Position numbers and translations under genes: made by a program
Part shown: positions 1 through 6,361 of the stretch, one piece after another
How the letters are laid out: each line of letters begins with the position of its first letter
Numbering within the stretch: position 1 is the stretch's first letter
The notes under the pieces: generated by a model
Seen by the model: the letters and a program-made list of their open reading frames with translations, nothing else
Databases searched by the model: none
Told to the model about the DNA's origin: nothing
Source of the DNA: Bacillota bacterium
GTDB taxonomy: Bacteria > Bacillota > Clostridia > Lachnospirales > Lachnospiraceae
Reading direction: 5' to 3'
Length of the DNA: 10,776 nt
NCBI GenBank assembly: GCA_023414985.1
Contig: JAEZLY010000119.1
Location: 1-10,776 of the forward strand

Positions 1-30
1 AGAGGCGGAGGTGACGAGATCGTTGTCTAA
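1..30 (+). CDS. fliG: Flagellar motor switch protein FliG, C-terminal end (partial)
   Basis: Reading from base 1 in frame 1 gives R-G-G-G-D-E-I-V-V followed by a TAA stop at 28-30. FliG proteins of Firmicutes typically end in a short acidic-then-hydrophobic tail of this kind, and fliG is the expected gene directly before fliH. Only ten codons are in the window, so the call rests on this tail plus gene order. The fliH Shine-Dalgarno sequence and start codon lie inside these codons, so the two genes overlap by 8 nt, which suggests translational coupling. FliG is the C-ring protein that contacts the MotA stator. Confidence 0.75.
   Translation, partial: RGGGDEIVV
7..14 (+). promoter_or_regulatory. 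Ribosome binding site of fliH, decides a TTG start
   Basis: GGAGGTGA at 7-14 is a full match to the anti-Shine-Dalgarno sequence. It sits 8 nt before TTG at 23-25. The in-frame GTG at 11-13 lies inside this site and so cannot be served by it. Confidence 0.75.
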
Positions 31-805
31 TGTAATCAAAGCCTATTCCATCCGCTATGAGGAGGAGATAAAAAAGACAATCGACACACATCTCCGTATA
101 GATAAGGAATTGGAAGAAAGAAGGAAAGCACTCGCGGCGATTTCCCAACCCCAATCCGAGGAGGGTTTTGTGGAAGGAATTCAGGCCCTCGTGGTAGAAC
201 AGCTGCCGTCAGAGTCTGATACGGAGAAGGCTTCTAAGCTTCTTGAAGAGGCCAAAGCGGAAGCCTTAGATATCATAGATCAAGCGAAGCAGGAAGCAGA
301 AGCGATAAAGAAGGAAGCTTATGCTGCTGCACAAAAGAAAGGCTATGACGACGGAATGCTTCAAAGCAGGAAGGAAGCCCAGAAATTCAAAGCGGATTAT
401 GAGGAACAGTCCCGGAGGCTGAAGGAAGAATACGACAGGTTGACGTATTCACTGGAACCGCAGATTTCAGATATTATAGCCGCTTTGGTAGAGAAAATCA
501 CCGGTATTGTCATAGAAGACAGAGACGAAGTCATTCTTTATCTGGTGGATAAGACCTTGAAAAATCTAGAAAAGTGTGACGAATATACCATTCGGGTATC
601 CAAGGAGGATTATGAATTTGTCTCGATGCGGAAGAACCTTCTGCTGGCTGCCATCGGGAGAGAGGTTCCTTTCTATATCGTCGAGGATTTGAATCTGAAA
701 AAGAACCAATGCCTGGTGGAAACAGAATATAAGGTAATTAATTGCAGCCTGGATGTTCAGCTGGGTAATTTAATCCAGGATTTAAAATTGATTGCCGGTA
801 TTTAG
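23..805 (+). CDS. fliH: Flagellar assembly protein FliH (export ATPase regulator)
   Basis: FliH binds the export ATPase FliI, restrains it and links it to the C-ring at the cytoplasmic base of the flagellum. I place the start at TTG 23, giving M-S-N-V-I-K at the N-terminus and about 260 residues, because a perfect GGAGGTGA lies 8 nt upstream. An in-frame GTG at 11 would add four residues but is embedded in that site. A charged N-terminal part is followed by an Ala/Glu/Lys-rich coiled coil at about residues 70-145. It includes small residues at four-residue spacing (A-x-x-x-A-x-x-x-G-x-x-x-G type, ending at G-Y-D-D-G, about 107-111), a FliH/YscL hallmark. The C-terminal domain (about 145-260) matches the FliI-binding region in character. 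The gene overlaps fliG by 8 nt and precedes fliI by 42 nt. The family call is solid; the exact start is likely. Confidence 0.9.
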   Translation: MSNVIKAYSIRYEEEIKKTIDTHLRIDKELEERRKALAAISQPQSEEGFVEGIQALVVEQLPSESDTEKASKLLEEAKAEALDIIDQAKQEAEAIKKEAYAAAQKKGYDDGMLQSRKEAQKFKADYEEQSRRLKEEYDRLTYSLEPQISDIIAALVEKITGIVIEDRDEVILYLVDKTLKNLEKCDEYTIRVSKEDYEFVSMRKNLLLAAIGREVPFYIVEDLNLKKNQCLVETEYKVINCSLDVQLGNLIQDLKLIAGI

Positions 806-847
806 TTTTTGTTCGATATTGTCGATATAATAAGAAAGTAGGTAATC

Positions 848-2158
848 ATGATAGCGATTGATTTTGATAAATACAGGCAGCTTCTTGATAAATCCTATGA
901 ACAGGAAATCGGAAGAGTAGTTAAGATGGTCGGTTTAACGATAGAAGCTTCCGGTCCGAATGCAAATCTGAATGATGTCTGCTACATAACAGGAGAAAAT
1001 CAGAAACAAAAAAAAGCGGCAGAAGTGGTCGGTTTTCGTGAAAACAGGATTTTGCTGATGCCCTATGACGATATGACCGGTGTCGGTATCGGAAGTCTGG
1101 TAGAGAATTCGGGAACCGCGTTTAAAGTACCGGTTGGAGAAGATCTTCTCGGTAAGACCCTGGACGGGCTGGGCAATCCAATGGATGATACAGAACTAAC
1201 CGGTTCGCAGTACTATCCGGCTGAGGCACCACCGCCGGATCCTCTGAAACGTAAGATCATCGACGAGGTATTACCGCTCGGTGTCAAAGCGGTGGACGGT
1301 CTGTTGACGGTAGGAAAAGGGCAGAGAATTGGTATCTTTGCAGGAAGCGGTGTCGGTAAGAGTACATTGCTTGGTATGTTTGCCAGGAATACCAAAGCGG
1401 ACATCAATGTCATCGCACTGATCGGAGAGCGAGGCAGAGAGGTGCGGGAGTTTATTGAACGAGACCTCGGAGAAGAAGGAATCAAGCGTTCCGTTCTTGT
1501 AGTGGCCACTTCAGATAAACCCGCTTTGATCCGTAAAAAGGCTGCTAAGACAGCAACCGCAATTGCGGAGTATTTCAGGGATCAGGGGAAGGATGTTCTG
1601 CTAATGATGGACTCCCTGACCCGTTTTTCCATGGCGCAGAGGGAAATCGGTCTAGCCTCGGGCGAACCGCCGGTTTCTAGAGGGTATCCACCCAGTGTAT
1701 ATTCTGAGATGCCTAAGCTCCTGGAACGTGCCGGAAATTCTGAGCATGGCTCCATCACAGGGCTATATACAGTTCTTGTAGACGGCGACGACTTTAATGA
1801 GCCAATCACCGATACAGCCAGAAGTATTCTGGACGGCCATATCATGTTATCCAGAAAGCTCGGACATAAGAACCATTATCCGGCGATTGATGTATTACAG
1901 AGTATCTCACGTTGTATGAGCTCAATTATTGACAGTGAGCATAAAGCCGCTGCAGGTAAACTGAAAAATGTTCTTGCTACCTACCAGGATGCAGAGGATC
2001 TAATAAATATCGGAGCCTATAAAAGTGGCTCCAATCCGGATATCGATTATGCTATCGCAAAAATCAAGGAGGTTAATTCTTTCCTGCAGCAGGACGTTGA
2101 TTCCAGGATTAATTTTGACGATGAAGTCGCAATGTTGATGGAGATATTTAATTCATAA
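848..2158 (+). CDS. fliI: Flagellum-specific ATP synthase/export ATPase FliI
   Basis: FliI is the hexameric ATPase of the flagellar type III export apparatus. The 436-residue length is normal for the family. The P-loop A-G-S-G-V-G-K-S-T lies at residues 165-173. The catalytic-loop sequence L-I-G-E-R-G-R-E-V is at 191-199, with the presumed catalytic Glu at 194. The Walker B strand L-L-M-M-D-S-L-T-R is at 251-259 and is followed by the F1/T3SS ATPase block F-S-M-A-Q-R-E-I-G. The N-terminal beta-barrel region is residues 1-95. The start ATG at 848 has only a weak Shine-Dalgarno sequence (AGGT at 840-843). The stop TAA overlaps the fliJ ATG by one base (TAATG), which implies coupled translation. 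V/A-type or Rho-type ATPases are excluded by the specific S-L-T-R-F-S-M-A-Q-R-E-I-G block and by the FliH/FliJ neighbours. Confidence 0.98.
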   Translation: MIAIDFDKYRQLLDKSYEQEIGRVVKMVGLTIEASGPNANLNDVCYITGENQKQKKAAEVVGFRENRILLMPYDDMTGVGIGSLVENSGTAFKVPVGEDLLGKTLDGLGNPMDDTELTGSQYYPAEAPPPDPLKRKIIDEVLPLGVKAVDGLLTVGKGQRIGIFAGSGVGKSTLLGMFARNTKADINVIALIGERGREVREFIERDLGEEGIKRSVLVVATSDKPALIRKKAAKTATAIAEYFRDQGKDVLLMMDSLTRFSMAQREIGLASGEPPVSRGYPPSVYSEMPKLLERAGNSEHGSITGLYTVLVDGDDFNEPITDTARSILDGHIMLSRKLGHKNHYPAIDVLQSISRCMSSIIDSEHKAAAGKLKNVLATYQDAEDLINIGAYKSGSNPDIDYAIAKIKEVNSFLQQDVDSRINFDDEVAMLMEIFNS

Positions 2159-2619
2159 TGAAAAAATTCAGATACAGCATGGAAAATCTGCTACAAATAA
2201 AGAGAAAGCTCGAGGATCAGGCCAGGATAGCCTATGGTACGGCACGACTGCGTCTGACCAGGGAAGAGGAGAAGCTGGAACAATTTAAGCAGCGGAAAAC
2301 TTCTTATGAAGATGAGCTGCGGAGCCTTCAGACAGCAAAGCTTAATATCCTCCAAATCCGCCAATGTGAGCATGCGATCGAGCAGATGAAGGAGAGTATC
2401 AAACAGCAGGCTACTGTAGTAAGAAATGCCGCCCACAGACTGGAAGTCTCCAGAATCAGACTGAATGATGCCATGGTGGAACGCAAGACACAGGACAGGC
2501 TGAAGGAAAAAGCTTTAGATGAGTATATGCTGGAATTTGATGCAGAAGAGCGTAAGGAAATCGACGAGCTGAATAGCTTTCATTACAGCAGCGAAGCGCT
2601 TTATGAGGAGGACAGGTAA
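2158..2619 (+). CDS. fliJ: Flagellar export protein FliJ
   Basis: FliJ is the central-stalk-like coiled-coil protein inserted in the FliI hexamer, which also handles export chaperones. The 153-residue length and almost wholly helical, charged, Lys/Glu/Gln/Arg-rich sequence fit the family. The N-terminus K-K-F-R-Y-S-M-E-N-L-L-Q-I-K is the typical FliJ opening (F-x-Y-x-L-x-x-L-L-x-I-K). The ATG at 2158 overlaps the fliI stop by one base; a weak GGAGA at 2140-2144 is rather far upstream, so reinitiation after fliI is likely. The stop TAA overlaps the next ATG at 2619, again by one base. FliJ diverges quickly, so the call depends on this opening motif, length and position. Confidence 0.9.
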   Translation: MKKFRYSMENLLQIKRKLEDQARIAYGTARLRLTREEEKLEQFKQRKTSYEDELRSLQTAKLNILQIRQCEHAIEQMKESIKQQATVVRNAAHRLEVSRIRLNDAMVERKTQDRLKEKALDEYMLEFDAEERKEIDELNSFHYSSEALYEEDR

Positions 2620-3383
2620 TGGCTAAGAAGGATAAGGCCGGAGAAAAAGAGAAAAAGGAAGGTAATAAAATACTGACCATTTTAATTTCTCTTTTGATCG
2701 TTATTATATGGGTTGCCATCTTTTCGATATTAATTAAACTGGATGTCGGTGGTTTCGGATCCGGAGTTTTACGACCAATTCTGAAGGACGTGCCTGTGGT
2801 GAATAAGATCCTTCCTGATGTGGGGGACGCTGTCGTGGCTGAAGAAAATAATTACGAATATAAGACACTCGATCAGGCTGTTGCTAAAATTAACGAGCTG
2901 GAACAGACGATTAAGGATATGAATCAGTCAGGTACGGATAACAGTGACAAGGTAGCGGAGCTGCAAGCTGAAGTGGACCGGCTGAAGACCTTTGAGGACA
3001 ATCAGGTTGCCTTTGAGGAGCGAGTTAAGGAATTTGATAAGAATGTAGTATTTAATGATGCCGCACCCGGTATTGATGAATATAAAAAATATTACGAACA
3101 GATTAATCCGACCAATGCGGAAGAGATTTACCGCCAGGTAATCGAGCAGCTTCAATACTCGGATGCTATTAAGGAAAAGGCAGCGATTTATAAAAACATG
3201 GATCCTGCAGCAGCAGCACAGATTCTGGCTACCATGACCGCGGATGTAAAATCCGTAGCAGAGATCCTGCTTAGTATGAAACCCAAGGAGAGCGCAGCAA
3301 TCTTAGCTGAGATGGACAGTGTTGTGGCAGCAAAGATTACTAAGAAGATGCTTGATATGGATGCGGAAAAGCTCGCAAATTAG
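2619..3383 (+). CDS. MotE/YlxF-like membrane protein with MgtE-N-like C-terminus
   Basis: This 254-residue protein matches the layout of YlxF/MotE-type proteins (the COG3334-like group), which sit after fliJ in Bacillus-type clusters. A Lys/Glu-rich cytoplasmic N-terminus is followed by one membrane segment at about residues 18-40 (I-L-T-I-L-I-S-L-L-I-V-I-I-W). A coiled-coil stretch follows at about 80-140. A C-terminal helical repeat region at about 165-251 has two related blocks, M-D-P-A-A-A-A-Q-I-L and M-K-P-K-E-S-A-A-I-L, as in the MgtE N-terminal domain. In other bacteria MotE acts as a stator-related chaperone; in Firmicutes the role of YlxF is poorly defined, so a motor-related function here is inference. 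The start has a strong AGGAGGA at 2606-2612, 6 nt before the ATG, and overlaps fliJ by one base. A GC-rich hairpin begins right after the TAG stop. Confidence 0.8.
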   Translation: MAKKDKAGEKEKKEGNKILTILISLLIVIIWVAIFSILIKLDVGGFGSGVLRPILKDVPVVNKILPDVGDAVVAEENNYEYKTLDQAVAKINELEQTIKDMNQSGTDNSDKVAELQAEVDRLKTFEDNQVAFEERVKEFDKNVVFNDAAPGIDEYKKYYEQINPTNAEEIYRQVIEQLQYSDAIKEKAAIYKNMDPAAAAQILATMTADVKSVAEILLSMKPKESAAILAEMDSVVAAKITKKMLDMDAEKLAN

Positions 3384-3414
3384 ATTACATCCGGGAGAAT
3401 TCTCCCGTTGTAAT
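3384..3414 (+). other. GC-rich hairpin after ylxF stop, attenuator or mRNA end
   Basis: The perfect palindrome CGGGAGAATTCTCCCG (3392-3407) is flanked by ATTACA (3384-3389) and TGTAAT (3409-3414), which also pair. The result is a 12-bp stem interrupted by a small TC/T internal loop. It starts one base after the ylxF TAG stop. No T-run follows (the next bases are AATAAATATC), so it is not a standard intrinsic terminator. It could be a leaky terminator, an RNase-protection stem or an RNA-processing site between the ATPase block and the hook block. Confidence 0.6.
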
Positions 3415-3434
3415 AAATATCATTAACGAGTAAT

Positions 3435-3529
3435 TTACGAAGTAAATTGACAGTGTTTCGTTACGAAGTAAATTGACAAGTCTATTTTACGAAGTAAATT
3501 AACAAGTTTATTTACGAAGTAAATTAACT
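3435..3529 (+). repeat. Phased tandem array of four inverted-repeat units before fliK
   Basis: Four copies of TTACGAAGTAAATTRACW start at 3435, 3461, 3487 and 3512, a period of 26, 26 and 25 bp. Copies 1 and 2 read TTGACA at the end, copy 3 TTAACA and copy 4 TTAACT. Each core is itself an inverted repeat, TTAC-GAA-GTAA. It reaches 7 bp in copy 1 (AATTTAC-GAA-GTAAATT, 3433-3449) and 5-6 bp in copies 3 and 4. The linkers between cores differ (for example GTGTTTCG against AAGTCTATT). No open reading frame runs through the array, because the period breaks frame and stops occur. It ends 8 nt before the fliK ribosome binding site. Its role is unknown: operators, RNA hairpins or slippage-generated repeats are all possible. 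Confidence 0.9.
3447..3500 (+). promoter_or_regulatory. Possible sigma-A-like promoter(s) inside the repeat array
   Basis: The repeat units contain perfect -35 hexamers TTGACA at 3447-3452 and 3473-3478. Each is followed after 16 bp by TAAATT (3469-3474 and 3495-3500), a 4/6 match to TATAAT. Either could drive fliK and the hook genes after the hairpin at 3384-3414. The -10 matches are weak and the hexamers arise from the repeat itself, so this is only a candidate. Confidence 0.25.
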
Positions 3530-3551
3530 CTAAGAAAGGAGGAATAACTGC

Positions 3552-5003
3552 ATGATGACGCAGAGCGTTATGACGCAGGCAGTAAATCTGCTTGGCAGCG
3601 CGTCTGGAAGCGTCACTTCTAAGGGAAAGCAGAACGGAAGCAGTTTTGAGCTGGTCATCGATCACAGCCTGAAAGCTAATCAGAATGAGAAAGATGATAC
3701 GAACAATACAGTACAAAAGACAAGTACGCAGACCCCCAAAAAAGAGAATAGTAAAAGTGACGCAGTAGCCGACGACAGTAAGCAGCCTGTAAAAACCGAA
3801 AAGGTTCAGGATTCAAAGACTGCTGCGAGGACACAGGACAAAGTGGATACCGGTACAACTGTGAAAGACACTGCTCAGACGGACGATGGTTCAGAGATCA
3901 GTACTGATCCCGAGACGATGGAAAAGATTGCTGCTATGCTCGCCGCAGTGAAAGAAACGGTACTTGATGTACTGAATTTATCTTCGGAGGAGCTGGATCA
4001 GCTGTTAGCTGATCAGGGAATGAAACTGGCCGATCTTCTTCAGCCGGAAAACCTTCAACAGCTGGTACTGGCAAATGCCGGACAGAACAATCTGGTATCG
4101 GTACTGACCGATGAGAACTTGGCCAATACGATGAACAATCTGCTGCAGTCCGTAGAGGATATCAAGAATAATTCAGGACTTGATATTTCGATGGAGCAGG
4201 TGAAAGACATTCTGGACAGTATGCAGCAGCCAACTCAGGCTGAGACAGCGGTCAAACCGGTGGAAACAGTAGCAACGGTAAATCAGCAGGAGGTTGTGCA
4301 GAAGCCTGAAGCGAACAAGGAGGTATCGGACAACGATAAAAGGAGTACCGGTACGGACGGATTGCATAAGGAAATCCATGTTGAAGTATTGAAGGCAGCT
4401 GGTGAAAAAGAAAGCTCTTCCGGGTCACAGTCGGATCTGACACGGGGTGAAAACAGGGATCTCTCTTCCGCTAAGCAGTACGAAGTATTTCTGAATAATC
4501 TGACGAATACGGAGACGGCACCGCAGGTTAAATTCGACACCGGCGTTATGAGAATTACCGAGATACGGGAAATTGCGAACCAGATCATCCAGCGTATCAG
4601 AGTTACGATCCAGCCGGAACAGACTTCCATGGAAATGCAGCTAAATCCGGAGCACTTGGGAAAGGTTAATTTATCCGTACAGTCCAAGAGTGGTGTCATG
4701 ACCGCACAATTTGTGGTTCAGAATGAAATCAGTAAGGAAGCGATAGAAAGTCAGCTGCATACCTTGCGTGAAACCTTAAACCAGCAGGGAATTAAGGTGG
4801 ATGCAATCGAGGTAACAGTAGCATCTTATGCTTTCGATCAAAACCCGAACGAGCAGGCTGGATCCCAGCAGGAAGCAAAAAAGAATTCCGGAAGCCATAT
4901 CACCATGGAGGAAGCAATGAACATGACGGATGACTCGGAAATACCGGAAGACGCGTCAGAACTAACGGGTATCAGTGGAAATACAATAGACTACACAGCA
5001 TAA
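3552..5003 (+). CDS. fliK: Flagellar hook-length control protein FliK
   Basis: FliK is an exported molecular ruler that stops hook growth and switches export to filament proteins. This 483-residue protein has the two-part FliK layout. A long polar N-terminal part is rich in Gln, Asn, Lys, Asp and Thr, with low-complexity stretches at about residues 45-125. The compact C-terminal Flg_hook domain spans about 335-440. Its core signature L-N-P-E-H-L-G-K-V lies at residues 364-372 and is followed by V-x-x-K-S-G-V-M-T-A-Q-F and a helix rich in Glu/Gln. An acidic tail follows. The start ATG at 3552 lies 9 nt after GGAGG (3538-3542); ATG 3555 is a possible alternative. The gene stands behind the repeat array, and its stop lies inside an inverted repeat (4986-5013) in front of flgD. 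Confidence 0.93.
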   Translation: MMTQSVMTQAVNLLGSASGSVTSKGKQNGSSFELVIDHSLKANQNEKDDTNNTVQKTSTQTPKKENSKSDAVADDSKQPVKTEKVQDSKTAARTQDKVDTGTTVKDTAQTDDGSEISTDPETMEKIAAMLAAVKETVLDVLNLSSEELDQLLADQGMKLADLLQPENLQQLVLANAGQNNLVSVLTDENLANTMNNLLQSVEDIKNNSGLDISMEQVKDILDSMQQPTQAETAVKPVETVATVNQQEVVQKPEANKEVSDNDKRSTGTDGLHKEIHVEVLKAAGEKESSSGSQSDLTRGENRDLSSAKQYEVFLNNLTNTETAPQVKFDTGVMRITEIREIANQIIQRIRVTIQPEQTSMEMQLNPEHLGKVNLSVQSKSGVMTAQFVVQNEISKEAIESQLHTLRETLNQQGIKVDAIEVTVASYAFDQNPNEQAGSQQEAKKNSGSHITMEEAMNMTDDSEIPEDASELTGISGNTIDYTA

Positions 5004-5013
5004 GGCAGTCTAT
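4986..5013 (+). other. Inverted repeat over the fliK stop, ahead of flgD RBS
   Basis: ATAGACT (4986-4992) and AGTCTAT (5007-5013) form a perfect 7-bp stem with a 14-nt loop that contains the fliK TAA stop. The stem ends one base before the flgD Shine-Dalgarno sequence (AAAGGAG, 5015-5021). Ribosomes finishing fliK would open it, so it may couple flgD initiation to fliK translation. This is inference from position; the repeat itself is visible. Confidence 0.5.
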
Positions 5014-5028
5014 GAAAGGAGCAGTAAT

Positions 5029-5823
5029 ATGAGTGATTTAGTTCAACCCGTAAAGGATGGTACGGTAGTAGAAACAACCAAGTCAACCGATGACACCAAG
5101 AAAAAATCCGGCAACAATGAGCTTGGTAAGGATGCCTTCCTTCAACTGCTTGTAACACAGATGAAATACCAGGACCCGTTAAATCCGAATACTGATACGG
5201 AATATATCGCACAGCTGGCAACCTTCTCTCAGTTGGAACAGCTTCAGAATCTTGGTACCACAGCCTCCAATACCCAGGCCTTCAGTCTGGTTGGTAAGAC
5301 GGTAATGCTGAAAACCGAAAATTCTACGGGAAGTACGGTATATGTAACCGGTAAGGTTGATTATGTTACAATGTCAGGCAGTAAAACCCAGTTATCGGTG
5401 AACGGAAAGATCTATTCTTCCGATCAGCTGGATACAGTATTAAGCGATAGTTATGTTGCGGAACAGAACCTTCCGAAGGTTGCTGATACCAATTTATCCT
5501 ATGATGCCGATAACCCGAAGGATTTAAGCTTTACAGTGGACCTTGGCTCAGAAGATACTGTAGCGACTCAGGTTGCAGTAGCAATCGGTGAAACGGTAAT
5601 TGACTCCGGTAAGGTCAAATTGGCAGGTAATAAGGTAACTATTGATAAATCTGCATTCAACGGATTAATTAACGGAACCTATAAGCTGACAGTGGGCTTT
5701 AATGACTCGAAGCTTACCACAGTAAAGGATAAGGTAAACTTAGAAGTAAAGAATTCTGATGTCACGGCGACGAAGGAGAACACAGTAACAGATACTTCGA
5801 AGGATACAACGGCTGCAAATTAA
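5029..5823 (+). CDS. flgD: Flagellar hook cap/assembly protein FlgD
   Basis: FlgD caps the growing hook and is needed for FlgE polymerisation outside the cell. The family block lies at residues 33-75: G-K-D-A-F-L-Q-L-L-V-T-Q-M, then Y-Q-D-P-L-N-P, then A-Q-L-A-T-F-S-Q-L-E-Q-L. S-L-V-G-K at 86-90 begins the Tudor/Ig-like part, which runs to about residue 240. At 264 residues it is longer than many FlgD proteins; the last 25 or so residues are a Thr/Asp/Lys-rich, probably disordered tail. There is no Sec signal peptide, as expected for flagellar export. AAAGGAG at 5015-5021 lies 7 nt before the ATG. The gene sits 25 bp after fliK and 45 bp before the TIGR02530-type gene. Confidence 0.96.
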   Translation: MSDLVQPVKDGTVVETTKSTDDTKKKSGNNELGKDAFLQLLVTQMKYQDPLNPNTDTEYIAQLATFSQLEQLQNLGTTASNTQAFSLVGKTVMLKTENSTGSTVYVTGKVDYVTMSGSKTQLSVNGKIYSSDQLDTVLSDSYVAEQNLPKVADTNLSYDADNPKDLSFTVDLGSEDTVATQVAVAIGETVIDSGKVKLAGNKVTIDKSAFNGLINGTYKLTVGFNDSKLTTVKDKVNLEVKNSDVTATKENTVTDTSKDTTAAN

Positions 5824-5868
5824 GATTGGACAGCAAAGATTAGATTGATTAAGGAAGGTGATACATAG

Positions 5869-6276
5869 ATGAACATTCCGGTAAATCAATTTCCTTCCAT
5901 TGAGCAGATGACGCAGCAGCTGAATGCCGCGAAGAACATACCCGGCAGCAATACGGGAAATGTGAAGCAGCAGGGCGGTACGCCATTTAGTGAGATATTA
6001 AAAAGCAAGCAGGCTGTATCAGAAACCAATGAATTAAAGTTTTCAAAGCACGCGAATGAGCGTCTGGCAAGCAGGAATATTGATCTGACAGACGAACAGC
6101 TGTCAAGGCTGGAAAACGGTGCAAGGAAAGCAAGTGAGAAGGGAATTAATGAATCCCTGGTAATGGTAGATAATCTGGCATTTATCGTTAATGTGAAGAA
6201 CAATACGGTAATTACCGCAGTGAATGACGGTGAAGACAGAGTGTTTACGAATATTGATGGTGCTGTAATCATGTAA
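5869..6276 (+). CDS. Conserved flagellar operon protein, TIGR02530 type, unknown role
   Basis: This 135-residue protein resembles the small 'flagellar operon protein' family (TIGR02530) found between flgD and flgE in Clostridia and related bacteria. The N-terminal half is polar and looks flexible, with Gln/Asn-rich stretches. The conserved C-terminal half starts at F-S-K-H-A-N-E-R-L-A-S-R (about residue 60). It continues through L-T-D-E-Q-L-S-R-L-E-N-G, a central M-V-D-N-L-A-F-I-V-N-V strand and T-V-I-T-A-V-N near the C-terminus. There is no membrane segment or signal peptide. GGAAGGTGA (5853-5861) lies 7 nt before the ATG. Its position suggests a hook-assembly role, perhaps cytosolic and linked to FlgD/FlgE export, but the function is not established. 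The family call rests on remembered sequence pattern and position. Confidence 0.85.
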   Translation: MNIPVNQFPSIEQMTQQLNAAKNIPGSNTGNVKQQGGTPFSEILKSKQAVSETNELKFSKHANERLASRNIDLTDEQLSRLENGARKASEKGINESLVMVDNLAFIVNVKNNTVITAVNDGEDRVFTNIDGAVIM

Positions 6277-6327
6277 TAAGCCGGACCTTACGGAGGCTTA
6301 GGTATCCATGACCGACAGATTGGATAC
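6277..6327 (+). other. Two successive inverted repeats ahead of flgE
   Basis: TAAGCC (6277-6282) pairs with GGCTTA (6295-6300). Directly after it GTATCCA (6302-6308) pairs with TGGATAC (6321-6327), a perfect 7-bp stem with a 12-nt loop. Both lie in the 85-bp gap before flgE, and neither is followed by a T-run. They could act as 5' mRNA-stabilising or processing stems for the heavily made hook protein; this is inference. Confidence 0.5.
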
Positions 6328-6361
6328 GGATGAGTTAAGCAGAAATTGGAGGTCATAAGTT

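Noticed and set aside
806..811. T-run after the fliH stop as a terminator
   Set aside because: No stem precedes it; the upstream bases are the fliH coding end without a GC-rich inverted repeat.
811..828. Sigma-D/sigma-28-like -10 (GTCGATAT, doubled as TTCGATAT) between fliH and fliI
   Set aside because: No TAAA-type -35 lies about 15 bp upstream, since that place is the end of fliH. The doubled TCGATAT looks like chance AT-rich sequence.
3435..3529. CRISPR-like array (repeats with regular spacing)
   Set aside because: Repeats are 18 bp with linkers of only 7-8 bp, which leaves no spacer-sized inserts, and no cas genes are present.
4283..4699. Long minus-strand open frame inside fliK (138 codons)
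   Set aside because: It lies wholly opposite fliK, has no ribosome binding site or recognisable domain, and has odd Ser/Cys/Phe-rich composition typical of an antisense shadow.
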